Source of the DNA: Saprospiraceae bacterium
GTDB taxonomy: Bacteria; Bacteroidota; Bacteroidia; Chitinophagales; Saprospiraceae
DNA: 36,845 bases
Direction of reading: 5' to 3'
NCBI GenBank assembly: GCA_020631135.1
Contig: JAHDHU010000016.1
Span: forward strand, 1 to 36,845
The position numbers and the translations under genes were made by a program. Numbering within the stretch: position 1 is the stretch's first letter; each line of letters begins with the position of its first letter. The notes beneath the pieces were generated by a model that searched no databases, was not told the DNA's origin, and worked only from the letters and a program-made list of their open reading frames with translations. Below are positions 17,126 to 24,741 of the stretch, one piece after another.

Positions 17126-19389
17126 AGGTTCAACCAATAATTGAGTTTTAATACAACACCTCTATTTCTGCTCGTGGTCGGTAATATACCATCGGTTGTG
17201 TAGTTATCTGTGTATACGATAAATAAGTCCGATGCTGGGGCAAACCTCCACTGATATCTTGTATTAATACCTAAATTCTCCAACTGGTTATTGTATTGTA
17301 CAAATGCGGTTAGAAAGTGATCCTTTGAAAAACTATAATCCAACCTCGGACTGATTAGCCAAAGATTAGCGTTTTCAAAAGGGGCAGGAAGTTTCACATT
17401 GTTATAATTAAAGTCTATGGAAACATTCCCGAATGGGATAAAAGTATAACGAAAGTTGACATTGGCATTATAGCGTTGTCCATTATAAAATTTTGAAGCT
17501 AAACCATTTACTCTAAATCGAAAAGCTTTCCTCGAATCGGAATTGTACGAGGCTCTAAATTCTGTGTTCAAATATTTAGAACCTGCCAATAAAAAAACAT
17601 CATCTGACTGAACACGAGTAGGATCAAAATCTTCAAGCAGCGTTAATTCATTTACACTGGTTCGAAACTCAAGGCGGGAATTATTAAAATACCTAATGTT
17701 CCATCCTAATGAAGCAGATTGTTCTTCTAAACCAAAATCTTCTATGTTAACATTATCATCTTCTCCGATTTTATAAATAGAGTTGGCTCTTAAAAATAAA
17801 TCATGTTGTACGATTTTTTGAGAATTTGGAAAAATACGATAAACAAATTCAGGGTCGAACCGGAGGATATCCTTTCTAGGTACAAAACCCATTTCAGCAT
17901 CGAAACCATTACCTATAAATGTGGCACCTACTTTAATTCTATAACTTCTTCGATTATATTCCATCTCATTGAATGAAGCCAATTTATGGTTGTAATCACC
18001 AGGATTGATTGATTGGAAATATGAAACCTTGCCTGACCAAAAATTATTTTCTGACCTCAATCTAAATTCAGTTCCAAGAAGTCTGTCAAAAGGATCGTTT
18101 GTCGAAGAAAAATCATTAAAATTTAATGCTTGCTTATTGACAAAAAGAAAAGCCAGAGTGGATCGATCAAAGAGTTTTTGTTCAAGTGATAAATTACTGT
18201 AGTAGAAAGCAGGTAAATCATTTTCACTCTGAGAGGCTGCCTGAATTGACATCACACCTAAACGTAAATTTTGATTAAGTTTTCCTGTCACTCGTGCCCC
18301 ACCAAGAATGGTATTTTGCACTACACTTCCTGTCAATGTATCTGTAGACACTCCTATTCTTCTGGAGAAAAAAGGGTTTAAATTTCTACCACCAAACCCT
18401 CCAAAGAGGTCAGCATTTTCAAGGAAGAACTGACGTCTTTCTGGGAAGAATATTTCGAATCGATCTAAATTGGTAACCTGCCTATCAACTTCAACTTGTG
18501 AAAAGTCAGGATTGACGGTCAAGTCTAAATTCATACTGGATCCTAAACCTATTTTTACGTCACCACCAAAGTTGTAGGCAAGCTTAGACTCAAATTGATC
18601 GATATCTTCAAAATCTCTTGTTACGCTACCTATGGCGTATGGTATTATAGAAATATTTTTGTTTGATTTTTCTAAAGGATTTTCCCAAACCAATCGTCCC
18701 ATATAATTCATATCCATAAGAATAAATTCTCTTGGCATATTTATCCAAATGGAAATTTCGTTACATTGAGCATCATTGCGATAAGCATTAAATCGCCAAA
18801 AAGGAGCCCCTTCTTTGTATCGCAATGATTTTAATGGAACTGCCAACTCACAAATCCAATGATCATTATAAATCTTGCTTTCACCAAACCACTTATTGTC
18901 CCAAGAAGGGTCAAAGTCACCTCTTCCTTTTCCTCCGTTTGAAATCCAAGCTTCCCTTCTAGCGCCATAAGCGTTCATTCCAAATAAATAGCAATTCGTT
19001 TTATCTCCAAAAGTGTCAAATAGAAAAGAAATATTATCGGTAGATCCAAAGCCGTAATCTCTTTTTAAAGACTGCACCACAAAATCATTATCGATAGATT
19101 TACAAATGGCAGAAACATAAATATAATTACCATCCGATAAAACCCTAATCTCAGTTGACCCTTTAGCTGCTATGCTATCTATTGGACGATATTGTGAGAA
19201 ACCTGATAAGACCTCTGCATCTTGCCACGCCTCTTCATCTAAGATTCCATCAAGTATTATTTCCTCAACAATGTGATTAATTTGATTATCGGCGATCCCA
19301 TCAATTAATTTATTTAGTCCTTGACCAAAAGAAGATTGAGACCCAAAACACAAGAATAGAAAGCAATAAAATTGTTTGATATTAAACAT
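17122..19389 (-). CDS. DUF5916 protein: CBM9-like N-terminal domain plus outer-membrane barrel-like region
   Basis: I choose ATG 19389-19387 (755 residues, MFNIKQFYCFLFLCFGSQSS...). The frame extends four codons further to a TTG, but that TTG lies inside a promoter-like box. The signal peptide ends near SFGQ. Residues about 35-230 resemble a family 9 carbohydrate-binding domain (ILDGILDEEAWQDAEVLSGF, TEIRVLSDGNYIYVSAIC, CELAVPLKSLRY). The rest is DUF5916: NPDFSQVEVDRQVTNLDRFEIFFPERRQFFLENADLF near 290-330, then many alternating amphipathic strands ending in NRGVVLKLNYWLNL. The C-terminal aromatic pattern suggests an outer-membrane beta barrel. Ligand and role are unknown. The gene is monocistronic. 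Confidence 0.9.
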   Translation of the reverse strand: MFNIKQFYCFLFLCFGSQSSFGQGLNKLIDGIADNQINHIVEEIILDGILDEEAWQDAEVLSGFSQYRPIDSIAAKGSTEIRVLSDGNYIYVSAICKSIDNDFVVQSLKRDYGFGSTDNISFLFDTFGDKTNCYLFGMNAYGARREAWISNGGKGRGDFDPSWDNKWFGESKIYNDHWICELAVPLKSLRYKEGAPFWRFNAYRNDAQCNEISIWINMPREFILMDMNYMGRLVWENPLEKSNKNISIIPYAIGSVTRDFEDIDQFESKLAYNFGGDVKIGLGSSMNLDLTVNPDFSQVEVDRQVTNLDRFEIFFPERRQFFLENADLFGGFGGRNLNPFFSRRIGVSTDTLTGSVVQNTILGGARVTGKLNQNLRLGVMSIQAASQSENDLPAFYYSNLSLEQKLFDRSTLAFLFVNKQALNFNDFSSTNDPFDRLLGTEFRLRSENNFWSGKVSYFQSINPGDYNHKLASFNEMEYNRRSYRIKVGATFIGNGFDAEMGFVPRKDILRFDPEFVYRIFPNSQKIVQHDLFLRANSIYKIGEDDNVNIEDFGLEEQSASLGWNIRYFNNSRLEFRTSVNELTLLEDFDPTRVQSDDVFLLAGSKYLNTEFRASYNSDSRKAFRFRVNGLASKFYNGQRYNANVNFRYTFIPFGNVSIDFNYNNVKLPAPFENANLWLISPRLDYSFSKDHFLTAFVQYNNQLENLGINTRYQWRFAPASDLFIVYTDNYTTDGILPTTSRNRGVVLKLNYWLNL

Positions 19390-19398
19390 TAATGAGTA

Positions 19399-19406
19399 CA
19401 AATATA
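19399..19406 (-). promoter_or_regulatory. Candidate -7 element for the DUF5916 gene
   Basis: The minus strand reads TATATTTG (exact TAnnTTTG) ten bases before the ATG at 19389. If used, the leader would be only a few bases. The box contains the TTG that would otherwise look like an alternative start codon. No -33 element was seen. Confidence 0.35.
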
Positions 19407-19449
19407 TTAGGACTTCAGCTAATATGATCAGGCATTGTTAAATAAAACT

Positions 19450-19457
19450 TAGTTTTG
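19450..19457 (+). promoter_or_regulatory. Candidate -7 element for the DEAD-box helicase gene
   Basis: TAGTTTTG matches TAnnTTTG exactly, 25 bases before the TTG start at 19482, giving a leader of around 20 bases. A purine-rich AAAAAGGA (19471-19478) precedes the start codon and may help ribosome binding. Confidence 0.4.
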
Positions 19458-19481
19458 CAAGCTCATAATTAAAAAGGATAC

Positions 19482-21131
19482 TTGACTTCATTCAAATCAC
19501 TGGGACTTTCTACAAACCTTCTCAAGGCGTTAAAAGATCTCAATTTCGAAAAACCTACTGGAATTCAAGAAAAAGCAATTCCAGCTTTGATCAATCAAGA
19601 TAAAGATTTGATAGGTCTTGCTCAAACAGGAACTGGTAAAACTGCCGCTTTTGGCTTGCCATTATTGGACAAAATTGATCCAACAGAAAAGCACATTCAA
19701 GCTTTAATCTTGGCACCGACGCGAGAACTCTCACAACAGATTCTGAATCAGTTAAAGTTATTTGCTAAGTATCAAAAATTGCATATGATCGCAGTTTATG
19801 GAGGTGCTTCGATTCGTGATCAAATGAAAGATCTGAAAAGTAATCCTCAAATCATATGTGCCACACCCGGTAGGTTGATCGATTTAATCAATCGAAAAAA
19901 AATCAATTTAAGTGAAATTCAACATCTTGTTCTAGACGAAGCTGACGAAATGCTGAACATGGGATTCAAGGAAGAATTGGATGAAATTTTAAGCCATACA
20001 CCTTCAGAAAAAAATACTTGGTTGTTTTCAGCTACTATGGCTCCACAGATCAGAAAGATTGTTTCTAAATACATGGATGATCCTATTGAGATCAGTATAA
20101 ATGCAGAGAATAAAGTCAATAAAAACATTCAACATTTAAACTTACAGGTACGTCGCAATGACAAGCCAGAAGCTTTAATGCGTATTTTAGATATGAATCC
20201 TGAAATGCGCGGGGTAATATTTTGCAAGACTCGAAAAGACACTCAGCAGTTGGCAGAATACTTATTAAGCAAATCATATAAAGCGGATGCAATACATGGA
20301 GATTTAAGCCAAAATCAAAGAGATCGAGTAATGGATCGATTTAAATCTCATCAACTTAAGCTTCTGATAGCCACAGACGTTGCTGCCAGGGGAATAGACG
20401 TAGATGATCTTACCCATGTAATCCACTACACCTTACCTGATGATAAAGCTTACTATACTCATAGGGCTGGTCGTACTGCGAGAGCTGGTAAAAAAGGAAT
20501 CTCATTGGTATTTGCAAGTGGACGAGACGGCAATAAACTCCGATCCTTGGAAAAGATGCTTAAGATTTCTTTTGAAGAAATCCGTCTACCAAAGGCCAAG
20601 GATATTATTTCGCACCGTTTAGAAAAATATTGCCAGAATTTGGCGGATCTAGATTTAGGAAAAGGTGTTGATGATGAAACTTTCAACACAGCGCGTACTA
20701 TTTTTGAAGAATTAACAAAAGAAGCACTAATAGCCAAAATTTTGGTGGCTCAGAGAAATGCTATGGGCATTTCTGAAGAGGATAAAGACTTACGCGACAA
20801 TGAACGTCCAAGGGATGATGGTCGAGACAGAAGAGGTGATGGTAACAGGAGAAGAGGTGAAGGTAGATATAGAGGCTCGAGAGGTGGACGTGGACGTAAT
20901 AGAGACGGCAGTGGTAGAGACGGCAGTGGTAGAGGTGGCAGATATTCGAGTTCAAAACGAAGAAAGCCTACTGCTAAAAGATATGGTGAAGATGATCGTA
21001 CATCAAAGGAGAGATCCAATAGATATAAAAATAAATCATCTGAAAAGGGAGAGAAAGATTCTTCTTCACAATCGTCTAGAGGAAGAAGGGATTTTAAAAA
21101 ACGACCCAAAAGTTCTCGTTACAAGAAGTGA
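19482..21131 (+). CDS. DEAD-box ATP-dependent RNA helicase with Arg/Gly-rich tail
   Basis: The 549-residue protein is a DEAD-box helicase that unwinds short RNA duplexes using ATP, in ribosome assembly, mRNA decay or cold response. The start is TTG at 19482: an in-frame TAA at 19470-19472 excludes anything further upstream, and the Q-motif phenylalanine is already residue 4 (MTSFKSLGLS). Motifs in order: AQTGTGKT (47-54), APTREL (78-83), ATPGRLIDL (127-135), DEAD (152-155), SAT (183-185), then helicase C with VIFCKTRKD, ATDVAARGIDV and HRAGRTARAGK. After about residue 440 the tail is disordered and rich in RG, RD and SS. It includes a tandem DNA repeat, and no DbpA RNA-binding domain is apparent. 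It is probably monocistronic. Confidence 0.95.
   Translation: MTSFKSLGLSTNLLKALKDLNFEKPTGIQEKAIPALINQDKDLIGLAQTGTGKTAAFGLPLLDKIDPTEKHIQALILAPTRELSQQILNQLKLFAKYQKLHMIAVYGGASIRDQMKDLKSNPQIICATPGRLIDLINRKKINLSEIQHLVLDEADEMLNMGFKEELDEILSHTPSEKNTWLFSATMAPQIRKIVSKYMDDPIEISINAENKVNKNIQHLNLQVRRNDKPEALMRILDMNPEMRGVIFCKTRKDTQQLAEYLLSKSYKADAIHGDLSQNQRDRVMDRFKSHQLKLLIATDVAARGIDVDDLTHVIHYTLPDDKAYYTHRAGRTARAGKKGISLVFASGRDGNKLRSLEKMLKISFEEIRLPKAKDIISHRLEKYCQNLADLDLGKGVDDETFNTARTIFEELTKEALIAKILVAQRNAMGISEEDKDLRDNERPRDDGRDRRGDGNRRRGEGRYRGSRGGRGRNRDGSGRDGSGRGGRYSSSKRRKPTAKRYGEDDRTSKERSNRYKNKSSEKGEKDSSSQSSRGRRDFKKRPKSSRYKK
20901..20942 (+). repeat. 15-bp tandem repeat in the helicase tail
   Basis: The unit AGAGACGGCAGTGGT occurs at 20901-20915 and 20916-20930, with a degenerate third copy (AGAGGTGGCAGA) at 20931-20942. 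Each unit encodes RDGSG. Being a multiple of three, copy-number change would not break the frame. Confidence 0.85.
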
Positions 21132-21201
21132 TAAAATCTAAAATTTGATACCTTGGAGCATGATCATCTGCTTTAATAAATCTTGACTTAGATTGATTTC
21201 A

Positions 21202-22059
21202 ATGTTCGATTCAATTATAAAATTTTTAAAACAGCCTTACCCTGACAAAGATGATCCCATCTCAATACTGAAGTCAGCCATTGCAACAGCACTCATTGTC
21301 TTTTTTGTATTGTTTATTTTTAAACCTGGAGACATCGGCAACGCGGGTGATGATCTCTTTAAATACGCTTTGTATTTTTCTTTTGTTTCTTTTTTAGTGG
21401 TACTGCTTTACGATTTCTTTGTCATTCATGTTTTAAATAAAAAAAGGGATACACCCCATTTTAAATTTTATCATTGGTTTACACAAGCTATTCTATTGGT
21501 GGTTTGTATAGCAATTGCCAATTTTGCTCTCGTATCTTATTTATTTGATGGAGTACATTGGAATAACTTGTTCAATGTAATCTTCTCTACTTTTGTAGTA
21601 GCGATTTTTCCCATATTTATATTTGGGACCTTGAATCTTATAAGAAATTTACGTGCCAATCAAGCCATCGCCGAATCCATAGATTACAATGTTTCATTTA
21701 AAGAAAACATCAATAACCAAACAAAGCAGGTAGAGGTATTACTGAGCATCAAAAACTCTCAGAAAACCTACTCAATAAAACCGGAAAATTTATTATTCGT
21801 CGAGGCAATGCAGAATTACGTTTCCTTAAACTATCTCGATGCAGGTCAATTGAAGAAAGAAACGATCAGAACCACATTATCGACAGTTTTGGCTGAACTC
21901 AATTATCCACCCATAAAACAAACCCACAGATCTTTTTTAGTCAATTGTGATTACATCAAAGAGATTTCCGGAAATGCACAAGGTTTAAAATTAATATTGG
22001 ATAGCACCATTGAGTTTCACCCTCCTGTCTCAAGAAAATACATCTCTTTATTTCGTTAA
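21202..22059 (+). CDS. Membrane-anchored LytTR-domain transcription regulator
   Basis: The 285-residue protein has four N-terminal membrane helices: SILKSAIATALIVFFVLFIF, KYALYFSFVSFLVVLLYDFF, FTQAILLVVCIAIANFALVS and NVIFSTFVVAIFPIFIF. A linker follows, and then a LytTR DNA-binding domain from about residue 180 to the end (LLFVEAMQNYVSLNYLD, TTLSTVLAEL, KQTHRSFLVNCDYIKEI, VSRKYISLFR). LytTR domains bind direct repeats on one DNA face. It is a one-component membrane regulator without a receiver domain. ATG 21202 is the start; a TTG three codons earlier is less likely. Directly after its stop lies an array of 20-bp-spaced repeats and then a DUF2306 gene, so it probably controls that gene. The signal it senses is unknown. 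Confidence 0.9.
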   Translation: MFDSIIKFLKQPYPDKDDPISILKSAIATALIVFFVLFIFKPGDIGNAGDDLFKYALYFSFVSFLVVLLYDFFVIHVLNKKRDTPHFKFYHWFTQAILLVVCIAIANFALVSYLFDGVHWNNLFNVIFSTFVVAIFPIFIFGTLNLIRNLRANQAIAESIDYNVSFKENINNQTKQVEVLLSIKNSQKTYSIKPENLLFVEAMQNYVSLNYLDAGQLKKETIRTTLSTVLAELNYPPIKQTHRSFLVNCDYIKEISGNAQGLKLILDSTIEFHPPVSRKYISLFR

Positions 22060-22079
22060 AACCTATCGCAAAAGCGTGT

Positions 22080-22150
22080 CATTCGTCAACAAAGCTTGAC
22101 AAACATCAACTTTTATTGCCATTCGTCACAACAAGTTGCTATTCATCACA
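22080..22150 (+). promoter_or_regulatory. Four-unit, 20-bp-phased repeat array; probable LytTR operator
   Basis: Four 10-bp units start at 22081, 22101, 22121 and 22141, exactly 20 bp apart: ATTCGTCAAC, AAACATCAAC, ATTCGTCACA, ATTCATCACA. In the first three the spacer also carries TTG at the same place (sixth to eighth base). Units 1 and 3 contain TTCGTC, the core of the CCGTTCGTC box of AlgR, a LytTR-domain regulator. Two helical turns per unit would put all units on one DNA face, as LytTR proteins require. A weaker fifth unit may start at 22061 (6 of 10 bases). The array lies between the LytTR gene and DUF2306. Binding is inferred. Confidence 0.75.
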
Positions 22151-22178
22151 TAATAGAAATTCATAAAGTTTTAGGTCA

Positions 22179-22185
22179 TAATTTG
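22179..22185 (+). promoter_or_regulatory. Weak -7-like box for the DUF2306 gene
   Basis: TAATTTG is one base shorter than TAnnTTTG and lies 18 bases before ATG 22203. If used, the last repeat unit (22141-22150) would be centred about 45 bases before the transcript start, where an activator commonly replaces a missing -33 element. This is inference. Confidence 0.25.
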
Positions 22186-22202
22186 CTTTCAAAATCAAAG
22201 AA

Positions 22203-22877
22203 ATGGAAGCTTTAGACAAAATTATTTTAACGGTTCATATTGTGTTTGGGGCGATAAGTCTAATACTATTTTGGATTCCAATCATTGTCAAAAAAGGAGG
22301 AAAAACTCATAACCGAGTCGGAATCGCATATGTGTATTGCATGTGGATTGTAATCGTCACTTCATTTTTATTGAGTATCATAAATTTCTTACAAGGCTAT
22401 GTCGAATCAGCAGCATTCTTAGGTTTCTTAGGCTTTTTAACTAGCATACCTCTTTGGTATGCGATAAACGTACTCAAGCATAAAAAAAATATTCCCTTGC
22501 AAACTTTGAAAATCAAAAAGACCCTTTATCAAGGCATTTTTTTTATAGGTCTGGGTTTATTTATTTGGGGTATCTATCTAAAGCTGCAAGGCATGGCTAT
22601 CTTAATGCTCATTTTTGGAGGAATTGGTATGAGCACATGGAAAGAGGCCTTTAAATCAGTGTCTTTTTACAAGGATGCGCATCATTGGATTCATGATCAT
22701 ATTCAAGGTATGATCACTTCTGGAATTGCGGCTTACACTGCTTTTTTTGCATTTGGCGGAGGTAACTTTTTAGCCGCATACCTAAAAGGTCCACTTATGG
22801 CGGTGCCATGGGTACAACCCTCTATTATCGGAACAATTGTGATTATCAAAATGAAGAAGAAATATCAACTTAGATAA
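22203..22877 (+). CDS. DUF2306-like integral membrane protein
   Basis: The 224-residue protein has about seven hydrophobic helices. The first, ILTVHIVFGAISLILFWIPII, is followed by KKGGKTHNRVGIAYVYCMW, where the KGG..H...G pattern is typical of DUF2306 and related predicted haem- or quinone-linked membrane proteins. A second histidine cluster, DAHHWIHDHIQGMITSGIAAYTAF, precedes the last helices. The spaced His residues could bind haem or metal, but no function is established. ATG 22203 lies 52 bases after the repeat array, so the gene is probably the target of the LytTR regulator upstream. A broken small membrane gene follows 19 bases later. Confidence 0.78.
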   Translation: MEALDKIILTVHIVFGAISLILFWIPIIVKKGGKTHNRVGIAYVYCMWIVIVTSFLLSIINFLQGYVESAAFLGFLGFLTSIPLWYAINVLKHKKNIPLQTLKIKKTLYQGIFFIGLGLFIWGIYLKLQGMAILMLIFGGIGMSTWKEAFKSVSFYKDAHHWIHDHIQGMITSGIAAYTAFFAFGGGNFLAAYLKGPLMAVPWVQPSIIGTIVIIKMKKKYQLR

Positions 22878-22896
22878 TACACCAAAAACAGATACA

Positions 22897-23129
22897 ATGA
22901 ATTCGGCAAAAATCTTCAGAATTAGTCTTTTCCTCACGATATCGTAGTATGTGCTTCGATTCATAGCTTAGCCAATATTTGTTTCTTTTATGGAATCATA
23001 ACAAATTCGCTTCTTCTGAGTTGGAAAATCGTACTATTGATTGCGTGTATCGGATTCATCAAAATTATTCTGGATTCTTCATCATTTTCTGAACAAGGTC
23101 AAAGTTTGAATGGAGCAAAGACGTCTTAA
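22897..23129 (+). pseudogene. Frame-broken small membrane protein gene
   Basis: Two overlapping frames together read as one small membrane protein. From ATG 22897 comes MNSAKIFRISLFLTIS and then TAG at 22945. One frame back, at 22941, the reading continues IVVCASIHSLANICFFYGI, then WKIVLLIACIGFIKIIL, ending at TAA 23127-23129. The total of 233 bases needs one extra base to give 77 residues with two or three membrane helices. No slippery heptamer is seen at the junction. Either one base was lost (mutation or sequencing error) or these are two unrelated scraps. It follows the DUF2306 gene by 19 bases and would belong to the same transcript. I do not recognise the family. Confidence 0.5.
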
Positions 23130-23138
23130 TTTTCATTT

Positions 23139-23152
23139 GCATTCGCGAATGC
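23139..23152. repeat. 14-bp perfect palindrome between convergent genes
   Basis: GCATTCGCGAATGC is a perfect 14-bp palindrome lying ten bases after the broken small gene and 17 bases before the end of the convergent DUF3810 gene. There is no T-tract on either side long enough for a standard terminator, although it may still serve as one in both directions. Confidence 0.6.
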
Positions 23153-23168
23153 GAGAAAACATCTCTTA

Positions 23169-24230
23169 TCAATAGCTATGGTGTAATCCGATATTATAAT
23201 TGCTTTGCTTCCAATGATATACATATTTAATGATTCCACTATAGTTTTTTAAGCCATCCTCTATTCCATGATGTTTTAAAAACTGATTGTAAACAACGTC
23301 CCTGGCAGCAGGAAAGAGACTTGGATATTTATCCAATTGTAGACGAATCTCTTTGAGATCATTTTGAACATATTTAGGTAATCCAAAGTAAATCTCGTCA
23401 TAAGAATCCCTATGATAACGATAAATGTGTCTCATAAGATATCTTAAATACAGCATCAAACCCGAATATTGTATTGAAGAATTCTCATTATTTAAACAGC
23501 TCACCAATGCGATAAAATTGCAAGCTCCTTCGTCGGTAATCCCGTAACCATGTGCCATTTCATGAGCTAAGGTTGAAGGCCACTGAATTTTATGTAGGCC
23601 ACCATCCAGATGACCCTCCATAGCAAATGGGATGTAAACTCCTGCAGTTGAGATACGAAGTAATATGCCATTCGGCGAAAGGCGTCTTACCCTCACCCTT
23701 CCGTGAGTTTTTATATTCCAGGAATCAAAGATTTCTTCCTGCGAAACTCTCAATGAAGATTCACAATCTTTAGGAAACAAATAGCTCGTATCCGTTTGTG
23801 TTAGACACCATTTTGAGACTTTTTGAATCTCTTCAAAAACAAAATTATCCAAATCTAGCTGAGCCTTACTTTGAAATGATCGAGGAAGATTATGAGTGTA
23901 ATAATTGAATCCCCACAATAGATAAAAAGAAGCATAGATCCATGCTAAAAAATTTACCAGCTTCAATAGAGTAAATCTAATTTTCCTAGACCTCAGGTGC
24001 TTAAAAAAATCAAATAACGTGATCAATAATAGAAAAACCAAAATTGCCAAAAAAGGGAAAGGTAAAAACCCAATACTGTGATCATAAGTAATTCTCAATA
24101 ATTGAAAAAATCCATCCGTAAATAAAAGTTTACACAATTCTGGATTATGGGTAAAAACATAACCAACAAAATAGACGATTATTGCTGCTATTAAGCCGTG
24201 ATATCTTCTAATTTTATATTTAAATATCAT
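23169..24230 (-). CDS. DUF3810 zinc metalloprotease-like membrane protein
   Basis: The 353-residue protein has three N-terminal membrane spans (about 13-31, 57-75 and 88-107) and a large extracytoplasmic or cytoplasmic domain. STLAHEMAHGYGITDEGACNF contains HExxH (His223, Glu224, His227), with Glu234 seven residues later as a likely third zinc ligand, a gluzincin-like arrangement. The surrounding blocks WGFNYYTHNLPRSF and GVYIPFAMEGHLDGG are typical of DUF3810. Peptidase activity is predicted from the motif and not proven. The gene is divergent from thioredoxin with a 117-bp shared upstream region. Confidence 0.88.
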   Translation of the reverse strand: MIFKYKIRRYHGLIAAIIVYFVGYVFTHNPELCKLLFTDGFFQLLRITYDHSIGFLPFPFLAILVFLLLITLFDFFKHLRSRKIRFTLLKLVNFLAWIYASFYLLWGFNYYTHNLPRSFQSKAQLDLDNFVFEEIQKVSKWCLTQTDTSYLFPKDCESSLRVSQEEIFDSWNIKTHGRVRVRRLSPNGILLRISTAGVYIPFAMEGHLDGGLHKIQWPSTLAHEMAHGYGITDEGACNFIALVSCLNNENSSIQYSGLMLYLRYLMRHIYRYHRDSYDEIYFGLPKYVQNDLKEIRLQLDKYPSLFPAARDVVYNQFLKHHGIEDGLKNYSGIIKYVYHWKQSNYNIGLHHSY

Positions 24231-24285
24231 ATTAGGATTTAGGCATATATTTGCTTCGCATTATCCGCTGGAGGACAGTATTGAT

Positions 24286-24293
24286 TATATTTG
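24286..24293 (+). promoter_or_regulatory. Candidate -7 element for trxA
   Basis: TATATTTG is an exact TAnnTTTG match, 54 bases before the trxA ATG, implying a leader of about 48 bases. A second copy of the same octamer lies at 24246-24253. Neither has an obvious -33 TTTG. The 117-bp divergent gap holds nothing else I can name. Confidence 0.42.
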
Positions 24294-24347
24294 CAACTTT
24301 TTTGAGATATAATTAGTTATACTCATACAACTTAAAATTAGTATAAA

Positions 24348-24665
24348 ATGGCATTTGAATTTACAGATACAAACTTTCAACAATCAGCTCTTGAAGGAGA
24401 CAAACTAAGTGTTGTAGACTTTTGGGCAGAATGGTGTGGACCTTGTCGATTAGTAGGTCCCGTAATTGATGAATTGGCTAATGATTACGATGGTCAAGCT
24501 ACCATTGGAAAATTGAACGTGGATAATAATCCAGAAGTTTCAATGAAATATGGAGTTAGAAGCATTCCTACTATTCTTTTCATCAAAAATGGTGAAGTTG
24601 TAGATAAACACGTTGGAACTGCAACGAAGGCAACTTTAGAGCAGAAAATCAGCGCACATTTATAA
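24348..24665 (+). CDS. trxA: Thioredoxin
   Basis: The 105-residue protein is a classic cytoplasmic thioredoxin that reduces protein disulfides, including those of ribonucleotide reductase. The active site is WCGPC at residues 29-33 (Cys30 and Cys33), preceded by VVDFWAEW. The cis-proline is in VRSIPTILFIKNGE. Length and all core motifs are normal. The gene has its own promoter-like box and a strong terminator, so it is probably transcribed alone. nrdBA, which may use it as electron donor, lies about 5 kb downstream. Confidence 0.97.
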   Translation: MAFEFTDTNFQQSALEGDKLSVVDFWAEWCGPCRLVGPVIDELANDYDGQATIGKLNVDNNPEVSMKYGVRSIPTILFIKNGEVVDKHVGTATKATLEQKISAHL

Positions 24666-24686
24666 ACTTAAAGAATAAAAGATTTT

Positions 24687-24725
24687 AGCTCCTATTCAAT
24701 TTTTGGGTAGGAGCTTTTTATTTTT
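24687..24725 (+). terminator. Rho-independent terminator of trxA
   Basis: An 8-bp perfect stem, AGCTCCTA (24687-24694) and TAGGAGCT (24708-24715), with a 13-base loop, is followed by TTTTATTTTT. It starts 22 bases after the trxA stop. A TTG at 24703 in the loop opens the next frame but is not a credible start. Confidence 0.93.
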
Positions 24726-24741
24726 AGCGCTAATTATCAAT

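Noticed and set aside
20750-21141. Long open frames in other registers over the helicase tail
   Set aside because: They are shadows of the low-complexity RG/RD-rich coding sequence and have no recognisable product or start context.
21193-21201. Upstream TTG start for the LytTR regulator
   Set aside because: An ATG three codons later gives a normal N terminus; nothing supports the TTG.
22080-22150. CRISPR-like array
   Set aside because: Units are only 10 bp, spacers 10 bp and partly conserved, and no cas gene is present; the LytTR operator reading explains the pattern.
22930-22950. Programmed frameshift in the small membrane gene
   Set aside because: No slippery heptamer or downstream structure is seen at the junction, so mutation or sequence error is more likely.
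24703-24741. Upstream TTG start for the DUF58 protein
   Set aside because: It lies in the loop of the trxA terminator and adds residues not seen in DUF58 proteins; ATG 24742 is used.
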